Source: Nymphaea colorata
Taxonomy: Eukaryota; Streptophyta; Magnoliopsida; Nymphaeales; Nymphaeaceae
Length of the DNA stretch: 64,000 bases
Direction of reading: 5' to 3'
NCBI RefSeq assembly: GCF_008831285.2
Contig: NC_045146.1
Location: 8,630,972 to 8,694,971, forward strand
In this document: in pieces, positions 49,301 to 60,500 of the stretch
How positions within the stretch are numbered: position 1 is the first letter of the stretch
How the letters are laid out: every line of letters starts with the position of its first letter
Position numbers and translations under genes: made by a program
The notes under the pieces: model-generated
Told to the model about the DNA's origin: nothing
The model's database searches: none
The model's input: only the letters and a program-made list of their open reading frames with translations

Positions 49301-49741
49301 ACCTAGGTCTTCCCTGAACCTCGCACTCTTAACCTTCCAAGGTTTTGCAACGCGTCTTCCACTCTGCTCCACGTAGATCCATGCTTGAGGGTTAGCCTCA
49401 CAAGAGAAAACACTGCCTTCTCTCGAAAACACCTTTGAAGCTTTTGGGAGTTTAACCTCCCTAAGCTTTCCACCAAGTTTGCTAGTTAATGCCTTAGGTG
49501 CTAACGCTAGGCAGGAACCAGGATAGTTAACCTCCCTAGGCGTTTGACCTGCTCTCGAAGTCGTTCCCACCTATTCTTTGCAAAACTCATAAGCACAAAA
49601 GTTAGCCTCACAATACGAAAGAGCGCCTTCAGCGGAGGTACCCACATGGGATGTACGGGCCATAGGTAGGCTCGTATCAACCCCACTCTCCTCAGATCGA
49701 ACTTGTCCCCAAGCTCGTGATGCGGGAAAATGGAGGCGGAT

Positions 49742-51156
49742 TTAATCCAACTTCTCCCAAGAGGTCCCACCATCTGGACCTTCCCACTCAACCAATACTT
49801 TATGTCGTTGCCTACCATCCTTCAAAGCGTATCGATGTCTCAGGATCCGGTATGAAGTAGGTTGTTGGTTTGGTATATGCTCTATGTTCCCTGGGAGAGG
49901 TCCATGGTGTGGCTTCAATCGAGTCACGTGGAATACCGGATGGACTTGGGCAGCCGGTGGCAAAGCTATACAATAAGCAGTCTTCCAAACACGCTAAAGC
50001 ACTTGGTATGGACCATAGTACTTGGGAAGGAGGTTAAAATAAGGCTGCCCCAATAAGGATTTCTGCTTGAAGGGAAGTCGCTTCAGCCATACATAATCTC
50101 CCACACTGAATTCTCTATCTTTTCGCCCCTTGTTGTAGAACTGACGCATACGGTTCTGGGCCTTTGCAATGTTCAGTTTGAGCGACTCAGGAATCTCTTT
50201 CCTAGTGTGAAAAGTACTGTCAAGATCGTCACCCATGGCTGTTCCTTCCTCATAATGTGGGATCGTGGGTGGTGGAAACCCATACACTGTCTCATATGGA
50301 GTGACTCCTGTGCTCGAGTGGAGGCTAGTGTTATAAGACCATTCTGCCCACGTTAAATGTTTGACCCAAGTGTGGGGTCATGTCCTTTCTTAACATTTGA
50401 GATATGTCTCTAACGTCTTGTTCACTACCTCACTCTGTCCATCAGTCTGTGGATGGTGGCTAGTGCTGAAATGTAAAGTGGTCCCTGCTAGACACACGTA
50501 TTCTTACCAAAATGCCCCTAAGAAGATCGAATCTCAATCACTCACGATGGTATTGGGATCCCATGGAGTTTCCCCACATGATCATGATCTACTACTGCAA
50601 CTAGGAGACCCTGATATAAACATGGTAAGGGTACGAGGTGAGTATATTTTGTCAATCGATCAACTACCACCATGACTGACTCTTTCCTCTCAGATCTCGG
50701 CATAGCCTCTAAGAAATCCATAGAGACTTCTCTCCACGGTTGTGTAGGAATGTGCAAAAGAACTAGATGTCTTAGAGGCCTGACTGCCTCATATTTCTCC
50801 CTCTGACATATCTGATAGTCTCGCACAAACCATTTAACGTCAGCCTTCAAGCCTTCCAATCAAAATTGGGGCTTGATTCTGCCTATGGTCTTGGTTACTC
50901 CCTCATGACCAGATGTAGCCGACTCATGAAAATGCTTCATTAGTTCGTCCCTCAAGGTGGACTGTTTGGGTATCACAACCTGGCCTTTGCGGTATAATAG
51001 TCTCCCACGCATTGTGTAGTTAGGGATGGATCCGGGGTTCTGTGTGATGGATCCCTTCAGCAATCTAGTGCTATCCTCAACATTCTGATCCTGCTCAATC
51101 TTATCCCATAAGTTGGTGCTCAATACAGATAAGGTCATCATCATATGCTCACCCAA
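49742..51156 (-). pseudogene. family B integrase and chromodomain
   Basis: Zinc-finger part: MKHFHESATSGHEG and RDYQICQREK; the usual C-x-x-C reads Y-Q-I-C, so the first zinc-binding Cys is replaced by Tyr. Core: VSMDFLEAMP and VVDRLTKYTHLVPL (first Asp), IVSD before a stop (second Asp), [17 protein letters not shown] (third, Glu). Then GVTPYETVYGFPPP, FSVGDYVWLKRLPF, a stop, QVHPVFHVTRLKPHHG and the chromodomain-type HKVLVEWEGPDGGTSWEKLD. The catalytic triad D, D, E is kept, but three or more stops break the frame. Confidence 0.85.
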
Positions 51157-51682
51157 ACATGAAAGTGAGTCCGAGCCATGTTTTTTGGGTCTTTCTTGTA
51201 CTCTATGGTGAAGTCATAACTCAACAACTTAGAGAGCATCGTTGTTGGATTGGAGTGGTCACACGCTGGTTCACCATATACTTCAAGCTATTGTGGTCGG
51301 TCCTAACCAAAAACTTGCGTCCCAACAGGTATGGACGCCATTTATCCACTGCTAATACCATCGCAATGAGTTCCTTCTCATATGTGGAGAGGGGTTTAAC
51401 CCATTTTGTAAAGGCTTTAGACATGTAGGCAATGAGATGCCCATGTTGGCTCAAAACAGCCTCAAACCCTACATCACTAGCATCGGTCTCGATAATAAAC
51501 TCCTTCTCAAAATTCGGTAATGTCAAAATCGGTGTTGCCATAAGTGCTTGTTTAAGCTGAGTGAAACCCTCTCTCGACTTATCGGTCCACCGAAATGGGC
51601 TCTTTTTCAACATTTGGGTCAATGGTGCAACTATTGACCCGTACCTACTGATGAAATGCCTATAATAACCAGTAAGCCCCAA
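51157..51682 (-). pseudogene. family B RNase H (RT-connection and RNase H domain)
   Basis: The frame 51221-51682 reads GLTGYYRHFISRYG, PFRWTDKSREGFTQLK and IIETDASDVGFEAVLSQ, where the first catalytic Asp lies in T-D-A-S. KWRPYLLGRKFLVRTDHNSL holds the later conserved T-D-H. This nuclease removes the RNA template during reverse transcription. The frame is open over 153 residues, then is shifted towards the integrase. Confidence 0.85.
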
Positions 51683-51699
51683 AAAGCCACATAAACCCT

Positions 51700-52300
51700 T
51701 TGGGTCTTTAGGTAAAGGTCACTGCTCGATAGCTACCAATTTCTCTGGCATGCTCTAACTCCATTCTTGGAAATGATGTGTCCCAAGTATCCCACCGATG
51801 TCTAGCCTAGCCAAAGGTAAACTTAGACATCTTGGCATATAATTGGTTGTCCCTCTAGATAGTGAGGACAGAGTCTGAGTGCTTTGCATGCATCTCTAGT
51901 GTTGGACTATATACAAGTATATCATCAAAGAACACCAACACATAATTCTATAGATAATTCCTGAAGAGGTCATTCATGTACCTTTGGAATGTGGCTGGTG
52001 CATTAGTCAATCCGAATGATATTAGTAAGAACTTGTAATGCCCATCATGTGTTTGGAAGACTGTTTTATGAACATCCTCTTCTTGCATGCGTATTTGGTG
52101 GTAACTGGCTTTTAAGTCTATCTTCGAAAAGTAGAAAGCTCCAATCAACTCATCCAATAACTCATCTATGACTGAAATATGATATTTGTCTTTAACTGTG
52201 ACTTCGTTGAGAGTACGATAGTCAACACAAAATCTCCAAGTACCATCATTCTTTTTAACCAATCAGACCGGCGAAGAAAACAGACTATTGCTTGGCTTAA
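51700..52300 (-). pseudogene. family B reverse transcriptase
   Basis: [52 protein letters not shown] and [19 protein letters not shown] are consecutive RT motifs at 51948-52262. After one stop the polymerase motif VFFDDILVYS follows (about 51910-51940). The FDD catalytic pair is intact. Stops at about 51947 and further down prevent a full product. Confidence 0.88.
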
Positions 52301-52402
52301 TAACTCTACTGTCAAGCATTTTCTTGACCAACTTCTCAATTTCGGCCTTTTGGCTATAGGCATAATGATAAGGCCTCACATTAACAACCTCTGCCCCTTT
52401 AG

Positions 52403-52978
52403 TCAAGGTAATACGATGATCACAAGACCATGTAGGAGGCAAGCCCTTAGGCTCTGCAAAACTGATAGAAACCGATCCAACACACTATGAATAACCCCAG
52501 GAATTTCTTCAACATTTTTTGTGGCTGGGGTAACGTCCTTCACCATGGACACTAACCAATATGTGGGCTGATTAGCAACAAGTGCCTTTAAGGCTGGCTT
52601 AGGGTCCACGTTTGGCTTGATTGCCTCTAGGGTTACTTCGCCTCCACCCTCCTTAGGAAATGTCATGGTCATGTTATAAAAGTCCCATGATATTTTTCCT
52701 AAGGTCTTCATCCAAAGAATTCCAAGAACCACATCTACACCTCCTACTTGGAGAAGGTATAGATTCACTTTGAACGAAACTTTATGCATCACCAAATTTA
52801 CTTTTTTGCAAATCTCATTGCACGAGAGCTTAGATACATTCCCTATCATGACAATGAAGGAAGCTTGCGGATTGGTCTTTCCTTCTACTAGATGAGCCAA
52901 CTTCAAATTGAGGAAGTTGTGGGTGGCTCCAGTATCGAGCAAAACTACCACTCGGTTTGTTGTTGAGCTTACCCACAA
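52403..52978 (-). pseudogene. family B aspartic protease
   Basis: The catalytic motif LLDTGATHNFLN is intact near residue 14 of the 191-residue frame. VDVVLGILWMKTLGKISWDF is the second conserved block (usually G-M-x-W-L). The frame is linked to gag by a single frameshift around 52950-52980. Confidence 0.85.
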
Positions 52979-54161
52979 CCTTCATAGCATTAGGTCCATT
53001 AGTGATAAGTGCGTGACACAAACCCTCTTCATCTTGCTCGGCCTCTCCTTCTAACTTGGCTACCTCAGTGCCCTCGTTGTCCTCCTCTTCTTCCTCATCA
53101 CTATCAATTAATTCATAAAGCTGAAAATGTTTGCACTTATGACCCGCATGCCACTTTTCTTCACAATTGAAGCACAACCCCTTTTTAATCTTTTCCTCTC
53201 GTTCTTGGCGAGAGATATATTTGATCAGGATATTGTTACGAAAAGCTGGTTTTTCTACCTTTTTGAAGTTTGGAACATTTTTCACCAAATGGGTCTTGGA
53301 CCTAGAAACAAACCCTGGTTTGGTAGCCCTTTTCCGTGCCTCTTTCCTTTTCAATTTATCTTTTAGTTTCCGTGCCAATGCAAAACATTTCCTTAACTCT
53401 GTGGGTGGATTCATAAGTATTTCAGTTTGGATATCTTCATCAAGACCCTCGATGAAGTGAGAAATCATAGTCTCCTCATCTCTATTTCTCACCATTCTTG
53501 AGAGAGCCTCAAACTTGTGTTGGTACGCCTGCACCGTAGATGTTTGACAAAGGTGTTTGAGCTCTATCTCATGGTTAACGAAAGATGTGTCACCAAATCG
53601 TAGCAATAAGTCCTCTTTAAATAGGTCCTAAGGGGTGCCCCTATTTAAGTCTTCCCACCACCAATACCATTGCATGGCCTCCTCTTTTAAGTACATCTTT
53701 GCTAAAGTGATCCTTTGCCTTTCGGCGATGTTTTGGCACACAAAATATTGTTCAGCCTTATATATCCATTCACGTGGTTGGTTCCCATTAAACTTAGGGA
53801 AATCCATCTTAGGCATAGGGAGCCGTGGCTCCTCTTGGTTCCTGCCTCTCTGTCCTTGGTGGAAACCAGCATGGTGCTGACCTCTCCTTTGCCCTTATAG
53901 CATATCAATCTCACGGTCTAACTCCTCTTTGAAATCACCCAAAGTCATGGAATGCATAGACCTATGCTCGGGCTCTCTCCTAGGTTCCTCATGGTGCTGT
54001 CCCATGTTCGGGTTTGGCCTCTCATGTTGTTGCCTTTCTTGATTCCGCCTCATCTCTATGAAGGCTCTCCTTATGTCCTCTAGTGTTGGTTGCCCATTGT
54101 TTCTTCTAGCTCTTTTCCCCACATGGATTGGCTCCCCGGGTTGAGTTGCCCCATTGGTCAA
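52979..54161 (-). pseudogene. family B gag polyprotein with zinc knuckle
   Basis: Three open pieces (53895-54161, 53628-53816, 52979-53606) separated by single stops. Capsid region: MPKMDFPKFNGNQPREW, AEQYFVCQNI and YLKEEAMQWYWWW. Then SHFIEGLDEDIQTEI and the zinc knuckle CFNCEEKWHAGHKC, a correct CX2CX4HX4C, for RNA packaging. An acidic Glu-rich stretch follows the knuckle. Removing two stop codons would leave the frame nearly whole, which points to modest age. Confidence 0.87.
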
Positions 54162-54766
54162 TTGAGGGTGTTCAATTTGGCGTGGGATAGAAGGCTGGTT
54201 TTGAGGAATGTGGGTATGGGCTCGTGGTAGTGGAACTACCCCATGGCCTTGTTGGCTTCCCTCTTAGCATCGTCTAAGAAAGCTTCACTCACTGCTCCTA
54301 TGGGTGCCCCTCTATGATAGTAGGAAGTAGTATGAGAATGGGGTTGGTCCTTTCTTTTTTCCAACGTGTTCATCCATCCATCTAATTGGGCAATGGGTTG
54401 GGTCATTCTAGCTAATTGGCTTAGGATTAGGTCCAGCTTGGAATTGGCACCCGACGAATCCCCTCACTCAACTACATGGGTCTCCTCTACCATGACTTGC
54501 TCACCCTCTACCTCATGGGTTTCGGGTTCTACAGTCTTAGCCTTTTGTGGAGCCATACCTACTCAACTCAAGCAACAACTGAACCAAACAAAGGGTTGAA
54601 AATGCTGAACTGAAACCACTACCAATCTGAAAACTGCTAGAAAACCGCTGCTGAAATCTGCCACAAATCTGCCCGGACTGCTCCTGCACCGGCCGAACTC
54701 GCACTGAAATCTGACTGTCCTCCATGGCCTACAAGCAGCCAAAACAGCAACAAGAAGTCCTCCCAC

Positions 54767-54780
54767 GGCTCTGATACCAA
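54767..54780 (-). other. primer binding site of family B
   Basis: The minus strand reads TTGGTATCAGAGCC two bases inside the LTR edge at 54782, matching a tRNA-iMet primer binding site. Confidence 0.75.
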
Positions 54781-54781
54781 C

Positions 54782-54861
54782 TGGTAGGACCGAACCTGTT
54801 GCGGCCAAAGAAAACACAAGATGTCGTCGTCGATCCCTCTCCAAGATCTAGGAGGAGGTTA
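54782..54861 (-). repeat. truncated 5' LTR remnant of family B (80 bp)
   Basis: Similar to 45742-45825 over its whole length and then diverging abruptly at aggaggtt. The remaining ~3.8 kb of this LTR is absent from the window. It was either deleted or displaced by a later event at 54861. Confidence 0.75.
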
Positions 54862-55103
54862 TTTCTTTTGGTATCACAAACTGCTTATATATATATATAT
54901 AGTTTTATTGTTATCCTTGTAAATTTCTTTTGGTACCACAAATTGCTTATATATATATATATTGGAAGAAAGGAGGATTGAACCTATATTGTCACCCGGC
55001 ACCCGACACCCGGCTCTTTGGTGTGATCGTCCAGCTCTTTTATTGTCATCCTTGTAAATTTCTTTTGGTACCACAAATTATATATATATATATATATATA
55101 TAT
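54862..55103. repeat. triplicated TTTCTTTTGGTA...(TA)n unit
   Basis: The phrase TTTCTTTTGGTAYCACAAA followed by a TA run occurs at 54862-54900, 54923-54962 and 55058-55103. The second and third are preceded by TTTTATTGT(T/C)ATCCTTGTAA. TA runs differ in length (about 7, 7 and 12 units). Between copies two and three is a non-repeated insert of about 75 bp that includes the words cacccggcacccgacacc. Confidence 0.85.
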
Positions 55104-55450
55104 TCACACAAATGGAAAGGTTCTTGAAAGGTCAGGATTCTCTGAAAAGGTTTGCAGACAAGGATGGAGGTGTCTATCGATGATCTAGTCGTTCAGTCTA
55201 GAAAGCAGTGCGTTGGTTCGACCCGTCTGAGTGGTTTTATAAGGAGCTGACATGGTTAGGAAATCAACGTCGCGTTGAAAGACGAGGCACGAGATGGATC
55301 CCATCCCGACGGTGGAACCAGATGAGGTTTTGGAGACGGGGGATCTTTTGCTTTTTCCCAGGACTTGAGTAGAAACCAGCAGTAGCTATGGATTCGGGCA
55401 AGTCTCGATAGCCAGGTCAGTCGGTCAAGACTCATTATGGTCAAGACTCT

Positions 55451-55791
55451 ACCAAAAAGGTCAGGACTCTTTTGAAAGGTCAGGACTCATTGCAATTGTA
55501 TGTCATTAGTACTCACTTGACTATATCTTGATTCGAAAAGTGTCTTAACAAATGCATCTCAAGCTCTCGTGAGGTTTCCTCGGAAGTGGAAGAATCGACC
55601 TGTGGAGTCAAGAAGGCTCCACTTGACAGCTTTATGAAAAAAAAAGCAAGGACTTTCAATCAAGTCCTGACCTATTTGGTATGGTGAGTACTGATGGTAT
55701 GTCATCAGTACTCACCATACCAAATAACATACAAATGAGTCTTGACCTTTTTGGATCCTGACCTTTCCAGAGAGTCCTGACCTTTTTGGTA
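55451..55791. mobile_element. MITE-like element with 35-bp inverted ends
   Basis: Left end 55451-55485 and the reverse complement of right end 55757-55791 agree at 33 of 35 positions, both starting ACCAAAAAGGTCAGGACTC. The element is 341 bp and has no coding capacity. The interior holds a perfect hairpin. A related word, gaaaggtcagga, also lies outside at 55125. No target duplication was seen, so it could also be a chance inverted duplication. Confidence 0.6.
55674..55725. repeat. perfect hairpin, 23-nt arms, 6-nt loop
   Basis: Left arm 55674-55696, loop gtatgt, right arm 55703-55725, with no mismatch. It sits inside the MITE-like element. Confidence 0.95.
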
Positions 55792-57477
55792 TCGGCAAAC
55801 CGGATACGGACGACCACGGTCCCGACCTTACCAGCACCGGAGGTTGACTAATCAATGAACCGAACCTCATCATGACTGACCACAAGGTCTGTCTAGGTGT
55901 GGTGACCAAATATGAATAGTCAGAAAGAGGAACAGTCCACGAAGGGCAAGGAACAAGTGCTCTAAACACTCTAGTTAACTTCTTGCCAACTTGGGATATT
56001 TTAAAAGAAAAAAGGAATCCTTAGAAGACAGCTTTGTTATCTTAGAGAGCTTGGATTGATTAAAGAATAGTCACTGCCAGTCCTTCATGAATGGAATCTC
56101 ATTGAAGAGAGCAAACCTTCCTTTTGAAGCGATAGAAAAAACATTGAGAAAGTTATATGAAAAAGGTACATATTTACAAGGAAGCTTAAAAATAAGCTGA
56201 GCGAGAGTACACATGGAATATACCTATATCCCAGTTTGTGTGAATGGTATCTTTCTTGTTGTATTGTATTTTACTAATTGAATGTAAAATGGGTTTCTAT
56301 TAATCTGCTCACTGGGTCATTATGACTCAATATTTAAGTATTTTTCCTTTTCAGCAGAATGAGATAGAACTCCAGAGCAAAGCAGCTAAACATCAGCAAA
56401 GAATCACGACATCCAAGTTACCACCATAAATAGTAGATAGTTGTTCCATCTTTTGGTCTGTTATGTTTCAGCATGGCATGGAGAAAGAATGTGCATCAGT
56501 ACAAACTAATGAACATAAACTTTCTTTGTATCAAAACCATTTAGCCATTTTATCTCATCAAGCCATCTTAAGTTACTAATAAGCAAAGAACCATGTGCCA
56601 TAAGGTTATTTCTTATCAACCGTACCAAAGTTATACATGTTCTCACTGATATCAAAAAGTTTGGATATGTTCTTCCTTTTTGCTAAATCTTCAGATGTGC
56701 TTTTGAAATTTCCCCAAAAAAGAAACCACGAGAACCATGTGAACCCTGAAAAATTAGAATAAATTTGCATCGCCTTTGGATTGTTGGCACCGCCTTTTAT
56801 TGGTCAAATGGGATTCCTTTTATAGGCGGTACCGTTTCACATAATTGGGTAAATATGAAAAGACAACGTCATAGCATATATGGATCTGAATTATTTATCT
56901 GCATTGGTTGTGCTGTTTAATCGATTCAGGTTTCAACATAAAATTCTCTCTCTCTCTCTCCCTCTCCACATTTAAGAGCAGCCACTGATAGTTTGCTGTG
57001 ATACGAGGTGGCAAAGGACACAGGTCCAAACAGAAAACCCAAGCTATCGAGCCTCAAACGTCTCACATAAAATTCCATGTGGAACGAACCTTGAAATAAT
57101 GAATACAGATGGTTCTAGCTTTTACTTTTGAAAGAGCAGTATCCAAGTTAAAAGAACAATGGGAAAGAAAAAGAAAAGAAGTTTACACGGCAGATTTAAC
57201 AAATACAAGAGATGAGAGGTCCCAACAAAAGTGAAACTCATGGGAAGGAGGGACTTGGAAAAGGGTAGCAGATAAGCTGATAGAACGACTTTAAAAAATT
57301 CAAAGCTACTAATGAAGTGGTGAGTGCTGTACAAGTTGCGAGTTATACTTTAGAAAACGATGAAGAAACAGAATGCCAGACATAATTTATTAGGAATGTC
57401 ATAGAGCAAGTTAATCAACAAAGATGTTGAGAGTCTTAATCAACTCTACGCCATATGACGCACGAAGATGGCATGGC

Positions 57478-57522
57478 CTACTGGCGTTGCTTCTTCAGCA
57501 TTTGCTCAGCCGGAGCATCAAC
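57478..57522 (-). CDS. COMM-domain gene terminal exon
   Basis: 45 bp including stop TAG at 57478-57480. Acceptor: tgatcag before GTTGATGC. It encodes a charged tail ending LKKQRQ. Confidence 0.55.
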   Translation of the reverse strand, partial: VDAPAEQMLKKQRQ

Positions 57523-60500
57523 CTGATCACAAATTAACAATGTAATATCATGTTTGTTACATATTCTAATAAAACAAGATTTATAAGGCTACAACATTTT
57601 TTATTTTACAAGAAACAAGGTACCTAGGTGGACCAGTCTAGGTGCCGACTAGGCGGTGCCTAAGCAACCCACTTAGGCATGGTGACACCCAGGAGGGTTG
57701 CCTAGTTGACTTGCATGGTACCTAGACATATACCTATGTTCACTTTAAATACTAAGCCATCCACACCTTGTTCTCTCTCTTTCCTCATTTTATGCTCACT
57801 ATTGAGCATGTGAGGAGGGAAAGACAGGATGAGACATGAACCATATGCAGCAGTATGACTTAAAATGGTTAGGCATCAACAGTTGAGAGTGCGTAATAAC
57901 TTGATGAAGAAAAGGCCAAAATTTTATGGTCAAGACACAGAGAAGTTCTTAGCATAGAGGCATGAATGGTTGCGTCCACAGGTCCAACTATCAATTCTAA
58001 ATATGATATGTTAAACATTGTAAACACGATTTAGAATTTCTATTGTGAGAACCATGAGAGAGAGTACCACATTTGATAGCTTTTCACTGATATATGCCAT
58101 GGATCTCAACATAGCGTCCAGGTTGTCCTTAGAGACTTGAAATTTTACTTCTCTCTCCCCTGAAGGTGATCTGGAGTAATCTTGAAGCTGCAACATGGAA
58201 ACTGGTAATAAGCTAAACCCCTTGACCGATGCAATGTCATGAGCGATAAAAGGAGAAACTTTTCAGCAGGTAAAGGTAGAAATGAAAGTCTGATGCTTCC
58301 AATATAATTGATATATTGTGTCATTGTTTTATTTGTAAGCTTCACAGGTCTTATGGATGTCAAATATTCGTTCATTTATCACAATTACGAATGCAAGGCT
58401 ACCAAAAAAAAAAGTGCAAATGGAACTTCCACAGGAAATTGCTTTTGTCAATGAAGAAACATTGAACAAGACATATTGTAACATTTAACAGCTTTTATTT
58501 TGTATTAAGAAACATACTCAGCACATTATAACAACTTCACAATTGATTCAGTTCAAAATCTTCAAATAAATGAAAATACATGCAGTTTCTAAAAGGTTAT
58601 GATTCTATTTGTTGGGCCATCCTAACTACAATGCAATTTAGATTTTAGTTCAAAAAATTGGATTGATTCCAGCAAAGAACTTATGGAATTGATGAACTCC
58701 GGAAAGATCAAGACCTAAAAGGGGTTCACATGACCCAAGCTTACTTCTGAAGGAAGGCATGCAAAAAGAGAGAAAAATAAATCAACTACTCATCCACTGT
58801 ATATGTTCTCAATGCAAGCCATCTAATAACAAACATGAAGCTCCATAAATGCTTAGTTGTCAAAATCTCCACTACTATTAGTCGGACGATCAGTTATCAA
58901 CTGACCGGTGTTTCAAACCAAGGACTAGTTGTTCAGACTAGTCAATTAGTCAGCTTAATCGTTGGTCAGCCAGCTAATCCTTGAAATAAAAATATATTCA
59001 TATTTTCTAATGCCACCCAATTCGGGCCCAAGCCAATGAACAAATTTGTAAAATTGCTCTCCGGAACTTTTTTCATAAGAACGATCTCATGAAGATCATG
59101 CAACTTCAATTCACACAATGCAACCTCATCCAAGGTTGATAAGGACTCCCAAGTATTTCTGAAAAGCCTTGTTACCTCGATGCATAATCATAATCCTTTA
59201 TTGAAGATTACATTTATTAGGAACATATATTATAATATGGGTTTCTCTATGATATGACCAAGCCTCACATGCTAACTTAAACTGGCAAAGTCAGCACTTG
59301 CCAACACTATCTAAAGCCCAAACATGAACTTGATGACCTATTCAAGACTTCCATTTTTTCTCATAGCGATCAGATTTTCTTTTCCATTCCGGCAAGATTG
59401 ATGACTTTACCATTCACTTCTCTAGCAAGAGTCAACTTCGGTTCCACTTTTGTTTTGTCAATAAAGCTGACAGCCCTCTACTGCTGTCACGACCCGGCCC
59501 ACTCCCACACCGGGCTTGGCAGGATAGTCCATCACTCAGCCGACCTCCTTATATGTCCCCAAAGATTCCTCTCAATTTTCGATACAAGATCAAACTTTCA
59601 CACTTCCACCCCCCCCCCCCCCCCCCCCCCCCTTCATGCACGTGTCCATGAGTGTGGAACTCCATGTCTAAGTATTGAACCGGCTCTGGTACCAATTATC
59701 ACGACCCGCCCCACTCTCACACTAGCCTTGAATTCCTAGTCTGGTGGATCCCAACCCGTCTCCTTGCAGCTTCGATTTCAGCCCCAAAAAGAGCTACGGG
59801 CAATCTATCACTTAGTTGACCCCTTTATAATTCCCCAAAGATTCCTCTTAATATTCGATACGAGACCAAATTTTTTAAGTAGTAGTGGGATGGGTGACTT
59901 CCTGGGAAGACCTCATGTTGCATCCCGAAGTGTGAAAGTTTAGTCTCGTACCAAAAATTGAGAAAAATATTTGGATACATATCAAGAGGCTAGCTGAGTG
60001 ATGAATTGCCCCAGTTCCTAGCCTTTTTGGGGTTGTAACTAAAGTTGCTAGGGCGCAGATTGGGATCCACCGAATCAAGAGCCCAAACCTGGTGTACGAG
60101 TGGGCTAGATTGTGACAATTGCTATTAAAGTCGGTTCAACACTTAGATCAGGATTTTCACATGCACGGATGCATGTGCCTTAAGGGAGGGTAGGTGTGTG
60201 AAGATTTAGTCCTATATCAATGATTGAGTGGAAACTTTAGGGACTTATAAAGGAGTCGTCTAAATGATAGCTATCACGGATGCTCGTAACCCTTTCAGGG
60301 CTGAAAGGAAGTTGTTAGGAGGCGGGTTGGGATCTACTGGACCAGGAGTCCGAGTCGGTGTGAGAGTGAGCCAGGTCATCACAACTACCAATATGATGTT
60401 GCATGATTGAAGTCCATGCTACATGGCTGGTAGTGATAGCTTTGAGAAGGAAATGGAGATAAGTCTTCAAAAAGAAAAGAAACAGAGAGCTTTGACTTGA

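Larger units (their letters stand above)
45742..49679 (-). repeat. 3' LTR of family B chromovirus, about 3.9 kb
   Basis: It begins on the minus strand TGATACGAGCC at 49679, directly after a purine-rich tract, and ends GGTCCTACCA at 45742. A TATA box with downstream context (GTATATAAGCC, about 48928-48938 on the minus strand) is a good candidate for the LTR promoter, placing U3 at 48940-49679. Inside are a 30-bp minisatellite (49151-49300) and a 29-bp tandem duplication (46482-46539). Open frames in this segment have no domain. The start edge is inferred from the purine tract alone, since the other LTR lacks this end; a nested insertion inside is not excluded. Confidence 0.6.
45742..54861 (-). 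mobile_element. large chromovirus LTR retrotransposon (family B), 5' LTR truncated
   Basis: On the minus strand: the end of the 5' LTR (54782-54861), primer binding site, gag, protease, RT, RNase H, integrase and chromodomain, a purine-rich tract, then a 3' LTR. The LTR edges TGGTAGGACCG at 45742 and 54782 are followed by about 80 bp of clear similarity (both contain AAGAAAACACAAGATG and CCTCTCCAAGATCTAG), proving they belong together. The internal region is about 5.1 kb, normal for a chromovirus. Long LTRs fit the Tekay/Del type. Stops and shifts are scattered but motifs are well kept, so this copy is younger than family A. Confidence 0.85.
55104..57400. other. intergenic DNA between family B and the COMM-domain gene
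   Basis: Apart from the MITE-like element (55451-55791) and a short CT run (56945-56961) I see no feature. The 3'-UTR of the minus-strand COMM-domain gene probably ends somewhere in 57100-57477, but no clear polyadenylation signal was chosen. Confidence 0.4.
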
